Positions 34,334-43,010 of a DNA stretch of 64,000 nt are shown piece after piece; position 1 is the first letter of the stretch; each line of letters begins with the position of its first letter. Under the pieces are notes generated by a model. It searched no databases, had not been told where the DNA came from, and worked only from the letters and a program-made list of their open reading frames with translations. This DNA is from Leptofilum sp041748655 (GTDB taxonomy: Bacteria; Chloroflexota; Anaerolineae; Promineifilales; Promineifilaceae): assembly GCA_041748655.1 (NCBI GenBank), contig JBGTCV010000117.1:54087-118086 (forward strand), written 5' to 3'. Both the position numbers and the translations under genes were made by a program.

Positions 34334-35326
34334 ATGATTGATGAAGCAGCGTTGGCTGAACTTTCGGTGGCAGACTTTCGGGAAACGGCCGCACAAATCG
34401 AGCAAGAAGTTGGCAAAGTCATCGTCGGGCAGGCGGATGTGGTGCGGCATGTGCTGGTGGGCATTCTCAGCGGGGGGCATGTGCTGCTGGAAGGCGTGCC
34501 GGGGCTGGGCAAAACGATGCTCATCCGCACGCTGGGGCAGGTGCTGCGGCTGGAGTTCAGCCGCATTCAGTTCACCCCGGACCTGATGCCCGCGGACATT
34601 ACCGGCACGGAAATCATGGAAGAGGCAGACGGCCGTCGCGCCTTTCGCTTTCAGCAGGGGCCGGTGTTTGCCAACCTGATCCTGGCCGACGAAATCAATC
34701 GGGCCACGCCTAAAACCCAGTCTGCCATGTTGGAAGCGATGCAGGAAAAGACGGTGACGGTGGCCAACCACACCTACCCGCTGCCGGTGCCGTTCTTCGT
34801 CCTCGCCACGCAGAACCCCATTGAGCAGGAAGGCACCTACCCGCTGCCCGAAGCACAGCTGGACCGCTTCCTCTTCAAAATCAACGTCCCCTTCCCCACG
34901 GCCGTTGAGCTGACAGAGATTTTGGCCCGCACCACGGGCAAAGTTGGCCCGGACCCCGACGTGGCGGCCGACGGGGCGCGGCTCATTGCTATGCAGGCGC
35001 TGGCGCGGCAGGTGCCCATTCCCAGCCACGTGAGCCAATACATCAGCCAGCTGGTGGTGGCGACGCATCCGGGCAGCAGCCCCGCGCCGCTGGTAAACCA
35101 GTACGTGCGCTACGGCTCCAGCCCGCGCGGTGCACAGGCGCTGGTGTTGGGTGGGAAAATATCGGCGCTGCTAGACGGCCGTCTCAACGTCAGCTTTGAG
35201 GATGTGGCCAAAGTCGCCCCCGCCGCCATGCGCCACCGGCTCCTGCTCAACTTTGAAGGCCAGGCCGAAGGCATCCGCCCCGATGACGTGGTGGCCGATT
35301 TGCTGGCCACTGTGCCCAAAGAATAG
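34334..35326 (+). CDS. MoxR family AAA+ ATPase
   Basis: About 330 residues with the MoxR AAA_3 pattern: Walker A EGVPGLGKTMLI, Walker B LILADEINRATPKTQSAMLE, sensor 1 FFVLATQNPIEQEGTYPLPE and sensor 2 in the C-terminal helices. MoxR ATPases act as chaperones that activate partner proteins, usually with VWA-domain proteins; DUF58 and BatA-type VWA proteins follow here. ATG 34334 is preceded by AAGAGG; the upstream in-frame extension is the repeat. Confidence 0.93.
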   Translation: MIDEAALAELSVADFRETAAQIEQEVGKVIVGQADVVRHVLVGILSGGHVLLEGVPGLGKTMLIRTLGQVLRLEFSRIQFTPDLMPADITGTEIMEEADGRRAFRFQQGPVFANLILADEINRATPKTQSAMLEAMQEKTVTVANHTYPLPVPFFVLATQNPIEQEGTYPLPEAQLDRFLFKINVPFPTAVELTEILARTTGKVGPDPDVAADGARLIAMQALARQVPIPSHVSQYISQLVVATHPGSSPAPLVNQYVRYGSSPRGAQALVLGGKISALLDGRLNVSFEDVAKVAPAAMRHRLLLNFEGQAEGIRPDDVVADLLATVPKE

Positions 35327-35334
35327 CTGGCAAA

Positions 35335-35880
35335 ATGACACGAATTTCAATTATTGGCAACGCCGGTGGCGGCAAATCAAGATTAAGCCAGCAGCTTGGT
35401 CAAAAGCTGAGTCTCCCTGTGTTTGAAGTCGATCAGGTGCAGTGGCGGCCTGGCTGGGTACGCGCTCCAGAAGAAGAGGTGGCCCACTGGCAAGAGGACA
35501 TTCTCAGCCAGGATCGCTGGCTGGTGGATGGGTGGGGTTCCTGGCCGCTGCTTGCCAGCCGTTTTGCTGCTGCCGACACGATTGTTTTTGTGGATTTCCC
35601 CTTAGCCATTCATTATTGGTGGGCCACCAAGCGTCAGGTGAAAAGCCTGTTTCGCCCCCGTGAAGGCGGGCCTGAAGACTGCCCCCTTTGGCCCAAAACC
35701 GGGGAGCTTTACCGATTGATGTGGCAAATTCATTATGAAGTACGGCCGCAGCTCATAAAATTGATGGAGCAATATCAAAACAGCGCCAGATTCATTCATT
35801 TGCGTTCACCCCAACAGCTGCGACGTCTCCTAAAAACCGCCCCAACCGTACCGGACGATTTGATTTATGCCGCTATTTGA
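35335..35880 (+). CDS. P-loop kinase, adenylate kinase/topology modulation type
   Basis: A 181-residue P-loop protein: Walker A IGNAGGGKSRLSQQLG at the start, followed by a DQVQWRPGW segment and a W-x-x-DG motif. It fits the FLAA/adenylate-kinase-like family (topology modulation proteins). Substrate unknown. It sits between moxR and DUF58 and overlaps the latter by 14 bases, an odd insertion of an unrelated enzyme in the MoxR locus. Confidence 0.7.
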   Translation: MTRISIIGNAGGGKSRLSQQLGQKLSLPVFEVDQVQWRPGWVRAPEEEVAHWQEDILSQDRWLVDGWGSWPLLASRFAAADTIVFVDFPLAIHYWWATKRQVKSLFRPREGGPEDCPLWPKTGELYRLMWQIHYEVRPQLIKLMEQYQNSARFIHLRSPQQLRRLLKTAPTVPDDLIYAAI

Positions 35881-36778
35881 CGAAAGCACGCTTCGCAAAC
35901 TAGAGCAGCTCACCCTCGTGGCGGAGCGGGTGCGCGTGGGCGTGATGAAGGGCGACCGGCGCAGCAGCAAGCGGGGCAGCTCGATTGAGTTTGCCGATTA
36001 CCGCAACTACACCAAGGGGGACGATCTGCGGCGGCTGGATTGGAATGTGTATGCCCGGCTGGGACGGCCGTTCATCAAGCTGCTCGAAGAAGAGGAAGAT
36101 TTAGCCGTGCATCTGCTCGTTGATGCCAGCGCCAGCATGAATTGGCCGGAAGACAGTGAGCAGTGGTCAGTAAGCAGTAATCAGTCGGAGAACAAGTTGG
36201 TGTATGCGCTGCGGTTGGCCGGTGCGCTGGGGCATGTGGGGCTGGCGGGCGGGGATTTAACGGCCGTTACCCTCCTCAGCAGTGGGGGCGACCACACCTG
36301 GGGGCCGTTTCGCGGCCAGCAAAACTCGCTGCGCCTGCTGCAATTTTTGGAAACGGGCAGCGGCGGCGGCATCACCGATTTGAACCAGTCGCTGAAAAAT
36401 TACGCGCTGCGCGGGCGGCGGCCTGGGCTGCTGTTTGTCCTCAGCGATTTGCTCTCCCCCAACGGCTACCAGGACGGCCTGAATGCCCTGCAAGCCCGTG
36501 GCTACGAGGTCGGCCTCATTCACCTGCTCAGCCCGGATGAAGTGGAGCCACCCGTCACGGGCGATCTCAAGCTGGTGGACATCGAAACTGGAGCCGATGC
36601 CGAAATCACGCTTGATCCCAGCACGCTGGACCTGTACCGCGAGCGGCTGCAAGCATGGCAAACGGAAATCGCTACTTATTGTGCCAATCGGCACATCCAC
36701 TACATCCCCCTCACCACCGATATGCCCTGGGAAAAGCTGGTGCTGCAAACTTTGCGCGTGAAGGGCGTCGTGCGCTAA
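35867..36778 (+). CDS. DUF58 (VWA-like) protein with an in-frame repeat insert
   Basis: A 303-residue DUF58 protein. It starts with KLEQLTLVAERVRVGVMKGD, contains the DUF58 hallmark EFADYRNYTKGDDLRRLDWN and the MIDAS-like VDASASM that coordinates a metal ion. Between ASASM and the following YALRLAGALG helix sits EDSEQWSVSSNQSENK, which is the coding form of the palindromic repeat CAGTGAGCAGTGGTCAGTAA (36152-36186). The protein thus carries a repeat-derived loop. It is the usual partner of the MoxR ATPase encoded just before. Exact role unknown. Confidence 0.88.
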   Translation: MPLFDESTLRKLEQLTLVAERVRVGVMKGDRRSSKRGSSIEFADYRNYTKGDDLRRLDWNVYARLGRPFIKLLEEEEDLAVHLLVDASASMNWPEDSEQWSVSSNQSENKLVYALRLAGALGHVGLAGGDLTAVTLLSSGGDHTWGPFRGQQNSLRLLQFLETGSGGGITDLNQSLKNYALRGRRPGLLFVLSDLLSPNGYQDGLNALQARGYEVGLIHLLSPDEVEPPVTGDLKLVDIETGADAEITLDPSTLDLYRERLQAWQTEIATYCANRHIHYIPLTTDMPWEKLVLQTLRVKGVVR

Positions 36779-36818
36779 TTCCTGCCTCTAAGTGAGCGTC
36801 TAGAAAGTTTTTCAAGTT

Positions 36819-36843
36819 TGGGCCAATCTTAAAGATAGGCCCA
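36819..36843. terminator. Hairpin after DUF58 gene
   Basis: TGGGCCAATCTT and AAGATAGGCCCA form a tight stem with one mismatch, followed by ATCTCTCTATTTA. The T tract is weak. It is well placed to end the transcript of the DUF58 gene. Confidence 0.5.
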
Positions 36844-36929
36844 ATCTCTCTATTTACGCCGCTTTTTATACCCATTCTCTATACCGGGGTATATGGTTTT
36901 AGGCTGCCCGGCTTAGTAAAGTAGCGGGT

Positions 36930-37469
36930 ATGATGACACAAATAGGTGAAAAAACAGCTTATACCTTTGCCCTTGATGATTGGGTTGTCCACCGCCATTA
37001 TGGTATTGGGCGGATCGCGGCGATTGAAAACAAGGCGATTGGGGAGCAAGAATCTACCTATTACAAACTTGAGGTTCACAACGACAGCACGATTTGGGTG
37101 CCCGTGGCCAGCAAAGAGGAACTGCTGCGCCCGGTCGCCTCGAAAGATGAGTTTGCCGAAGTGGTACAGGTGATGGAACGGCCGTCTCGCCCCATGAACG
37201 CCCATTTCCAAACCCGCATCGCTGACATTCGCCAGGTAAGCCGCGAAGGCAACCCGGTGATGTTGGCCCGTACCGTGCGCGATTTGTGGGCCAGGCGCAG
37301 CCGTCGCGGACAGCTTTCTACAACTGAAGAAGGCCATTGGCGACAGATGACCGATCGCCTCATTGCTGAATGGACAGTAAGCATGGGGCTGAATGAAACT
37401 CAGGCGCATCAGAAAATGTTCACGCTGCTGGAGCAGCACGCGCTGGCGACCGCGAAACAGTCGTCATAA
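36930..37469 (+). CDS. CarD-family transcription regulator
   Basis: A 179-residue CarD/CdnL-type protein. The N-terminal RNA-polymerase-interacting domain, homologous to the TRCF domain, has the pattern WVVHRHYGIGRIAAIENKAI then YYKLEVHNDSTIWVPV; a helical DNA-binding part follows. CarD binds the RNA polymerase beta subunit and stabilises promoter complexes, notably for rRNA. ATG 36930 or 36933 could be the start. Expressed from its own promoter region of about 150 bases after the hairpin at 36819. Confidence 0.8.
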   Translation: MMTQIGEKTAYTFALDDWVVHRHYGIGRIAAIENKAIGEQESTYYKLEVHNDSTIWVPVASKEELLRPVASKDEFAEVVQVMERPSRPMNAHFQTRIADIRQVSREGNPVMLARTVRDLWARRSRRGQLSTTEEGHWRQMTDRLIAEWTVSMGLNETQAHQKMFTLLEQHALATAKQSS

Positions 37470-37509
37470 CGCATAATTAGTGCATCGTTAAGAAGAAGCC
37501 TGACAAATT

Positions 37510-37554
37510 TTCCCGGAAACTTCATGTGGCAAGCGGCCGGGCAGTTTCCGGGAA
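37510..37554 (+). promoter_or_regulatory. Perfect 12-bp stem in the leader of the S1 gene
   Basis: TTCCCGGAAACT (37510-37521) and AGTTTCCGGGAA (37543-37554) pair perfectly with a 21-base loop, 46 bases before the S1 start. It has no following T tract. It could be a terminator of carD or a leader structure used in autoregulation, as known for rpsA; that is speculative. Confidence 0.45.
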
Positions 37555-37599
37555 TGAAGAAACCAACTTAACAAGCCACTTAGAGACAGATGGAGAAAT

Positions 37600-38892
37600 A
37601 TGCAAGACGTTTTACTATCATTGACCAACAATCAACCAACCAACCCTGCTAACGGCAACGGCCGTTCCTCTTTTCTTGACCTCATTGAAGCGTATGACTT
37701 CCCCCAGCCCAAGGAAGGCGACATCATTCAGGGCGAGATTTTACGCATTGACGAGGATGCCGTTTTTATCAACATCGGCTCCAAGCGAGACGCCATGGTG
37801 CCACAGCAGGAAATCAAACAGCTGGACGAAGCGTTTCTGGAAACACTTTCAGCGGGCGATACAGTGCCGGTTTACGTTACCCGCACACCTGCGGGCAGCG
37901 AGCAGCTTATTGTTTCGCTGGAGCGTGGCCTGCAAGAGCTGGATTGGAAACGGGCGGCTGATTTATATGCCAAAGATGAGATCATTGAGCTGGAAGTTGT
38001 GAATTATAACAAGGGGGGGCTGGTGGTTGAATTCGGCCGTATTCAAGGCTTTGTGCCCAATTCCCATCTGCCCGCTATCCAAAACGTCTACAGTCATGAT
38101 GCGCAAACCAGCTATAAAAGCAAGGCGGTGGGCAGTTCCCTGCATCTGAAGATCATCGAGCTTGATCCCCAAAACGAACGTTTTGTTTTGTCCGCCAAAT
38201 CAGCCCAAGACGAACAGCGGAGCGAACAACTTGGCACCCTAACAGTAGGGACAAAGCTAACGGGCAAGATTGTCAACTTGAAGCATTATGGCGCGTTTGT
38301 CGATATCGGTAATGGTATTGTTGGTCTGCTGCACATCTCACACATGGCCTGGGAGCATGTTGCTCATCCTGGTGGCCTGTTTGCCGTTGGCGATGAAGTG
38401 GATGTGATTATCGACAAGATTGACGTAGAAAAGGGAAAAGTGAGCCTGAACCGCAAAATACTGTTAACCAGCCCATGGGAAACGTTTGCCCAGGACTGGT
38501 CGGCGGGTGATTTGCTGGAGGGTGAGGTAACGGCCGTTGTTGATTTCGGCGCTTTTGTACGGGTAGCTGATGGGGTCGAAGGGCTGCTGCACAAAAACGA
38601 GATGACGCTGCCCAATGATACCGCACCTGCCGACACCCTTTCAGAAGGTGACATCATTTTAGTTCGCCTGGTGCAGATCGATGCGGATCATGAGCGGCTT
38701 AGCCTGAGCACCCGCCGGGTCACCGCCACAGAAGAGATTAGCTGGATGCAAGCTAAAGGCGAAGTGGAAGCCGCCGCTGAAGCAGGTGCATCCCAGATCG
38801 ATGTTGAAAATGATATGATTGCAAACGAAACGCCCGCTCCTGAAGAGCAAACCCTCGATTCGGAGAAAATGGAAGAAGAAGACGTCGAATAA
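37600..38892 (+). CDS. Ribosomal protein S1-like protein, four S1 domains
   Basis: A 430-residue protein with four S1 RNA-binding repeats, near residues 42-112 (GDIIQGEILRIDEDAVFINI), 125-195 (IELEVVNYNKGGLVVEFGRI), 216-285 (GTKLTGKIVNLKHYGAFVDI) and 304-374 (GDLLEGEVTAVVDFGAFVRV), and an acidic C-terminal tail. The third and fourth are the most typical. The length and number of domains fit bacterial S1 proteins from Gram-positive-like lineages. It likely binds mRNA on the ribosome. A strong hairpin terminator follows. Confidence 0.9.
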   Translation: MQDVLLSLTNNQPTNPANGNGRSSFLDLIEAYDFPQPKEGDIIQGEILRIDEDAVFINIGSKRDAMVPQQEIKQLDEAFLETLSAGDTVPVYVTRTPAGSEQLIVSLERGLQELDWKRAADLYAKDEIIELEVVNYNKGGLVVEFGRIQGFVPNSHLPAIQNVYSHDAQTSYKSKAVGSSLHLKIIELDPQNERFVLSAKSAQDEQRSEQLGTLTVGTKLTGKIVNLKHYGAFVDIGNGIVGLLHISHMAWEHVAHPGGLFAVGDEVDVIIDKIDVEKGKVSLNRKILLTSPWETFAQDWSAGDLLEGEVTAVVDFGAFVRVADGVEGLLHKNEMTLPNDTAPADTLSEGDIILVRLVQIDADHERLSLSTRRVTATEEISWMQAKGEVEAAAEAGASQIDVENDMIANETPAPEEQTLDSEKMEEEDVE

Positions 38893-38914
38893 ACAAATGT
38901 TTGACCCCCTATTA

Positions 38915-38963
38915 CAAAACGGCCGTTCCCCAGCGCCATTGCGGGAACGGCCGTTTTGCTTTT
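38915..38963 (+). terminator. Strong hairpin terminator with ACGGCCGT in both arms
   Basis: CAAAACGGCCGTTCCC (38915-38930) and GGGAACGGCCGTTTTG (38943-38958) pair perfectly over 16 bases with a 12-base loop, followed by CTTTT. It lies 22 bases after the S1 stop codon. Both arms contain the ACGGCCGT octamer that is so abundant in the window. Confidence 0.85.
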
Positions 38964-39057
38964 CCCACACCCTCACCTTCAACCGTTAACAATCAAATAG
39001 CCTGCGTAGGCAGGACGGCCGTTTTTGTGTATCCTTCTGGCTGCAAAACACGGTATA

Positions 39058-39144
39058 TTGACGCAAAGAACGCAAAGATTTGAAAGGCGCAAAGGCTTTT
39101 TCACTTATTCTTTTTCTCTTTGCCCCTTCGCGCCTTTGCGTCAA
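39058..39144. repeat. Palindromic repeat, TTGACGCAAAG family
   Basis: TTGACGCAAAGAACGCAAAG and CGCGCCTTTGCGTCAA are arms with AAGGCGCAAAGG inside. Same family as 4931-5010 and 59383-59462. Confidence 0.85.
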
Positions 39145-39165
39145 AAATTTTGATCAGGAATTGAT

Positions 39166-41070
39166 TTGTCCTTTTTAACCCCCCTCTTCCTCCTGCTGGG
39201 CCTGCTGGCCGGGCCGATTATCATCCTCTACATGCTGCGGCTGCGGCGGCGTGAGGTGATGGTCAGCAGCACGCTGCTTTGGCAAAAGCTGCTGCGTGAC
39301 CGTGAAGCCAATGCCCCCTGGCAAAAGCTGCGTCGCAACCTGCTGCTCATCTTACAGCTGATCATTTTGGCCGCGCTGGTGTTTGCCCTGGCACGGCCGT
39401 TTCTACCCACCCCCTCCATCATCAGCGGCAGCGTGGTCGTTTTGCTCGACGCCTCCGCCTCCATGCAGGCCACCGACATCACGCCCAGCCGCTTCGACGC
39501 TGCCAAGGCGGAAGTGGCACAGCTCATCAACGACCTCAGCGGCAGCAGCCAGATGACCCTCATCAAGGTGGGGCAGACGCCCACCGTGCTGGCCGCCGCC
39601 ACCAACGACCGCGCCCAACTGCAACGCGCCCTCGACACTGCCCAACCTGATCCGGCCAACGCGGCCTGGAGTGCCGCCTTTGCTCTGGCCACCGGAGCCG
39701 CCCAAGGCTTCCGCGACGCCCGCATCGTCATTATTTCCGATGGAGGCCTGCCGCCCGATTTGCCGCCGCTGCCTGTCGAATCAATCTACCTGCCCATTGG
39801 CGAGAGCGGCGAGAATTTGGCCATTACGGCCCTGGCCACGCGAGAAACGGAAGGGAGCATCCAACTGTTTGCCAGCGTGCAAAATATGGGGCTAATCGAC
39901 CGGGCTACCTTGCTGAACATTGAGCTGGACGGCACGCTGTTCGATTCGCGCCGCCTGACGATACCTGCGGGCAGCAGCGTCAACGCCACCTGGGAATTGC
40001 CACCCGGCACGGCCACCATCCAGGCTCGCCTGAGTGACAATGAGGGCGACTTCCTGCCGCTGGATGATGTGGCCTGGGCGGTGCATGAAGGGGGCGTCAG
40101 CAACCGCGCCCTACTGGTGACGGCAGGGAATCTGTTTTTGGAGCAGGTGTTTACCGTCCTGCCCGGCATCGAAGCGTTTAAGGTGCCGCCTGGGTCCGAT
40201 TTGCTAGACACCGAAGGTTTTGATTACGACCTGGTTATTTTTGATGGCGTGCCCCTGCCCGATCCGCCGCCAGCGGCCGATATGCTCATCATCAATCCAC
40301 AGGCAGGTGGCGAAGGGGGGTTATTTAGCGTCAGCGGTGTTTTCTCCAATACGATCACTACCCGGCTGGAACAGTCGCCGCTGCTGCAATTTGTGGAGTG
40401 GAATCGGGTCAATGTGCGGCAGGCGCAGCGGGTTTCGGCCCCGTGGGCGCAAACGCTGGTGCAGGCGGAGGGGGGGCCGCTGGTGCAGGTTGGTGAGCAA
40501 AACGGCTACCGCATCGCCCTGATCAGCTTCGATTTGCGCGACTCTGATCTGCCGCTGCAAATTGCATTTCCCATCTTAATGGCTAATATTACGGGCTGGC
40601 TTAGCCCTGGGCGGGCGTTTGACGCACCAACAGGGCTCCAGCCGGGTGATCCGGTGGCGATTGTGCCGGGTGCCAGCAGTACGGCCGTTCTCGTCCAAAA
40701 ACCAGACGGCAGCCGCTGGACCGCCGAGGTGGGCGAGGCAGATTTGTTCTTCACCGAGACAAACGCGCCCGGTTTGTACATGGTGCTGCTGCGGGATGCG
40801 GCGGCGGATCGTCCGGCGGGCAGCTTTGCGGTGAACCTGTTTAGCCCGGCCGAATCCGCCATTCGTCCGGTGGAAAGTTTGCAAATTGGACAAACGGCCG
40901 TTGCCACCGAAGCGGAAGGAGATGTCGGCCAGCGCGAACTGTGGCCCTGGCTGCTGGCCATCGCCGTGGTTGTGCTCATTGTGGAGTGGTGGGTCCATCA
41001 TCGCGGCACACGCTGGCCCAAGCTGCCTAGCACGGTTACATTCAAGCGCTTTCGACGGAATAATAGTTAA
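39166..41070 (+). CDS. BatA-type VWA-domain membrane protein
   Basis: A 634-residue protein. The BatA N-terminal module with two membrane helices (LTPLFLLLGLLAGPIIILYM with LRLRRREVMVSSTLLWQKLL; LLLILQLIILAALVFALARP) is followed by a VWA domain with the MIDAS motif VVLLDASASMQATD, then a long beta-rich extracytoplasmic region and a C-terminal membrane helix (WPWLLAIAVVVLIVEWWVHH). TTG 39166 is the best start, with AGGAATTG before it. MoxR-activated VWA proteins of this type belong with the DUF58 and MoxR genes upstream. It shows no ACGGCCGT from 39.4 to 40.68 kb. Confidence 0.85.
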   Translation: MSFLTPLFLLLGLLAGPIIILYMLRLRRREVMVSSTLLWQKLLRDREANAPWQKLRRNLLLILQLIILAALVFALARPFLPTPSIISGSVVVLLDASASMQATDITPSRFDAAKAEVAQLINDLSGSSQMTLIKVGQTPTVLAAATNDRAQLQRALDTAQPDPANAAWSAAFALATGAAQGFRDARIVIISDGGLPPDLPPLPVESIYLPIGESGENLAITALATRETEGSIQLFASVQNMGLIDRATLLNIELDGTLFDSRRLTIPAGSSVNATWELPPGTATIQARLSDNEGDFLPLDDVAWAVHEGGVSNRALLVTAGNLFLEQVFTVLPGIEAFKVPPGSDLLDTEGFDYDLVIFDGVPLPDPPPAADMLIINPQAGGEGGLFSVSGVFSNTITTRLEQSPLLQFVEWNRVNVRQAQRVSAPWAQTLVQAEGGPLVQVGEQNGYRIALISFDLRDSDLPLQIAFPILMANITGWLSPGRAFDAPTGLQPGDPVAIVPGASSTAVLVQKPDGSRWTAEVGEADLFFTETNAPGLYMVLLRDAAADRPAGSFAVNLFSPAESAIRPVESLQIGQTAVATEAEGDVGQRELWPWLLAIAVVVLIVEWWVHHRGTRWPKLPSTVTFKRFRRNNS

Positions 41071-41081
41071 TGGAACTTTTT

Positions 41082-41173
41082 AGGAACACAGCGTTACACA
41101 GAGGAGTCACAGAGTTGCGCAGAGATTTTTCTCTGTGAAACTCTGCGTTAGCTCTGCGAAACTCTGTGTTCCT
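41082..41173. repeat. Palindromic repeat, AGGAACACAGCG family
   Basis: AGGAACACAGCGTTACACAG and GCGAAACTCTGTGTTCCT are the outer arms; GAGTCACAGAGTTGCGCAGA and TCTGTGAAACTCTGCG inner arms. A half-copy at 58041-58084. Confidence 0.85.
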
Positions 41174-41184
41174 CTCTATTTTTT

Positions 41185-42126
41185 ATGAGTGAACAAGCCA
41201 GCCTCGAAACAGAAATGACAACGACAAGCCCCCCCGGCTGGTGGAGGTGGCTGGTGGCTGGTTTATTGCTTCTGCTGCTGATTTGGCTGGTGGTGGCGTT
41301 GAGCGGTTCACGGCCATTGAAGATGTGGCCGAATACGGCCGTTTCCGCCCACAGCACCCTCAATCCCCAACCCCTCCTGGTCGATTTTGATGCCCTGAAC
41401 GACAATCCCGCTGAATATGCCAACAAACGCATCCGCGTCAGCGGCAACTATTTGCGCCTGGAGCAGCCAGAATGCCCGCTGTTTAGCGGCCCGCGCATCC
41501 GCTGGGGGCTGGTGGCCGAAGGATTGCAGCTGAACGCGCTTGGTTTCGAGGCGATTGTGCTGCCCATCGTGCCCGCCAACACCCAGATGACGCTGGATGG
41601 CATCTGGCGGCGCTATCCTGGCCCGGTAGGCTGCGGCAAGGAACCACCCAGGGGCCTGTGGTACCTGGAAGTGGAGCAAATTGTGCAGCCGAATCCGCTA
41701 GTGGCCGGCACAGCAACCCCGTTAGCGGTGCTTTCCATCACGCCACCCCCGTTCCCCACGGTTACGCCAACAAGTGCTGTTTCGCTGCCCCCCATCGGCG
41801 GCACGCCCATCCCCGATGTGACAATTGTGGGCACGATGGTGGTGAATACACCGGTGAGCACGCCTACTTTGGGGGGAACGGCCGTTTCCGGCACGCCCAC
41901 ACCCACAGAAACCAGTACAGCGACTGGCACTTTGGCAACACCCACCAGCGGCCCCGGCACGCCAACTGGCGCACCCGGCACCCCTACCAGCACCGCCACG
42001 CCAACTCCCAGCGGCACACCCGGAACGGCCGTGCCCACGCCAACCAATCCCGCCCTGGTGACAGCCACCCCTGGTGGCTATCCTGGCCCCACGCTGCCGC
42101 CGCCTGGACCGACAGCGTACCCCTAG
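41185..42126 (+). CDS. Membrane protein with Pro/Thr-rich low-complexity tail
   Basis: A 313-residue protein with one membrane helix (WWRWLVAGLLLLLLIWLVVA), a soluble part of about 140 residues (DFDALNDNPAEYANKRIRVS) with a pattern like an OB-fold domain, and a tail rich in Thr, Pro, Gly and Ser (GTPTPTETSTATGTLATPTS), typical of extracellular linkers or cell-wall spanning regions. No family recognised. It follows the BatA gene through a repeat and precedes nudC by 40 bases. Confidence 0.6.
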   Translation: MSEQASLETEMTTTSPPGWWRWLVAGLLLLLLIWLVVALSGSRPLKMWPNTAVSAHSTLNPQPLLVDFDALNDNPAEYANKRIRVSGNYLRLEQPECPLFSGPRIRWGLVAEGLQLNALGFEAIVLPIVPANTQMTLDGIWRRYPGPVGCGKEPPRGLWYLEVEQIVQPNPLVAGTATPLAVLSITPPPFPTVTPTSAVSLPPIGGTPIPDVTIVGTMVVNTPVSTPTLGGTAVSGTPTPTETSTATGTLATPTSGPGTPTGAPGTPTSTATPTPSGTPGTAVPTPTNPALVTATPGGYPGPTLPPPGPTAYP

Positions 42127-42166
42127 GAAAGCGGGTAATTGAGTCAATCACTCTTTCGGAGCAACC

Positions 42167-43009
42167 ATGAACATCCCCTTCACCCCTTCCACACGCCTAC
42201 CAACCGAAACAGTTTCCGCCGCTGTCTGGTTCATTTTTCGCGGCACCGATCTCCTGGTAAGGGATAGGGGCGAAACGGCCGTACTGCCCCACACCGCCGA
42301 CGAATTGACGCTGCTGCGGACGCATTATTTGGGCTGGCTGGAGGAGGAAACGGCCGTCATCCACTGCTTCACGGCAGAAGTAGCGGCGGAAACTGAGCCG
42401 CCCACCGGGATGCAGTTTACCGGGCTGCGCCATCTGTTTGAACGGCTGCCCATCGTCCATTTATGGCTGGCTGGCCGCGCCGTGCAGATTATCGACTGGG
42501 ACCGCACCCACCAGTTTTGCAGCCGCTGCGCCACGCCCAACGCGATTCTGGACCACGAACGAGCCAAAAAGTGCCCCAACTGCGGCCTCACCACCTACCC
42601 GCGCATCTCCCCGGCCATTATTGTGCGGGTAGACAGGTTGATTGACGGGGTGCCTCATTTGCTGCTGGCGCGAAACGGCCGTTGGCGGCCCAACTGGTAC
42701 AGCGTGCTGGCAGGCTTTGTAGAGCCAGGCGAAACGCTGGAAGATTGTGTGCATCGTGAGGTGTTTGAAGAGGTGGGGCTGCGCGTTAAAAAGGTGCGCT
42801 ATTTTGCCAGCCAGCCGTGGCCCTTCCCCAACTCGCTCATGGTAGGCTTTACGGCCGAATACGCCAGCGGCGACATCGTCCTGGAAGAAGAAGAGCTGGC
42901 AGACGCCAACTGGTTCACCGTAGACACCTTGCCCAACCTGCCCTCCAGCATGAGCATCGCCCGGCGGCTGGTGGATGCTTTTATAGAAGAAGTAAGAAGT
43001 AAAAAGTAA
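42167..43009 (+). CDS. nudC: NAD(+) diphosphatase (NudC family)
   Basis: A 280-residue Nudix hydrolase with NudC features: a zinc ribbon FCSRCATPNAILDHERAKKC with PNCG, the Nudix box GFVEPGETLEDCVHREVFEEVG, and the NudC-specific SQPWPFPNSLM motif. NudC splits NADH/NAD+ to nicotinamide mononucleotide and AMP, and in E. coli also removes NAD caps from RNA. All catalytic residues are intact, unlike the Nudix-like gene at 16856. Confidence 0.92.
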   Translation: MNIPFTPSTRLPTETVSAAVWFIFRGTDLLVRDRGETAVLPHTADELTLLRTHYLGWLEEETAVIHCFTAEVAAETEPPTGMQFTGLRHLFERLPIVHLWLAGRAVQIIDWDRTHQFCSRCATPNAILDHERAKKCPNCGLTTYPRISPAIIVRVDRLIDGVPHLLLARNGRWRPNWYSVLAGFVEPGETLEDCVHREVFEEVGLRVKKVRYFASQPWPFPNSLMVGFTAEYASGDIVLEEEELADANWFTVDTLPNLPSSMSIARRLVDAFIEEVRSKK

Positions 43010-43010
43010 A

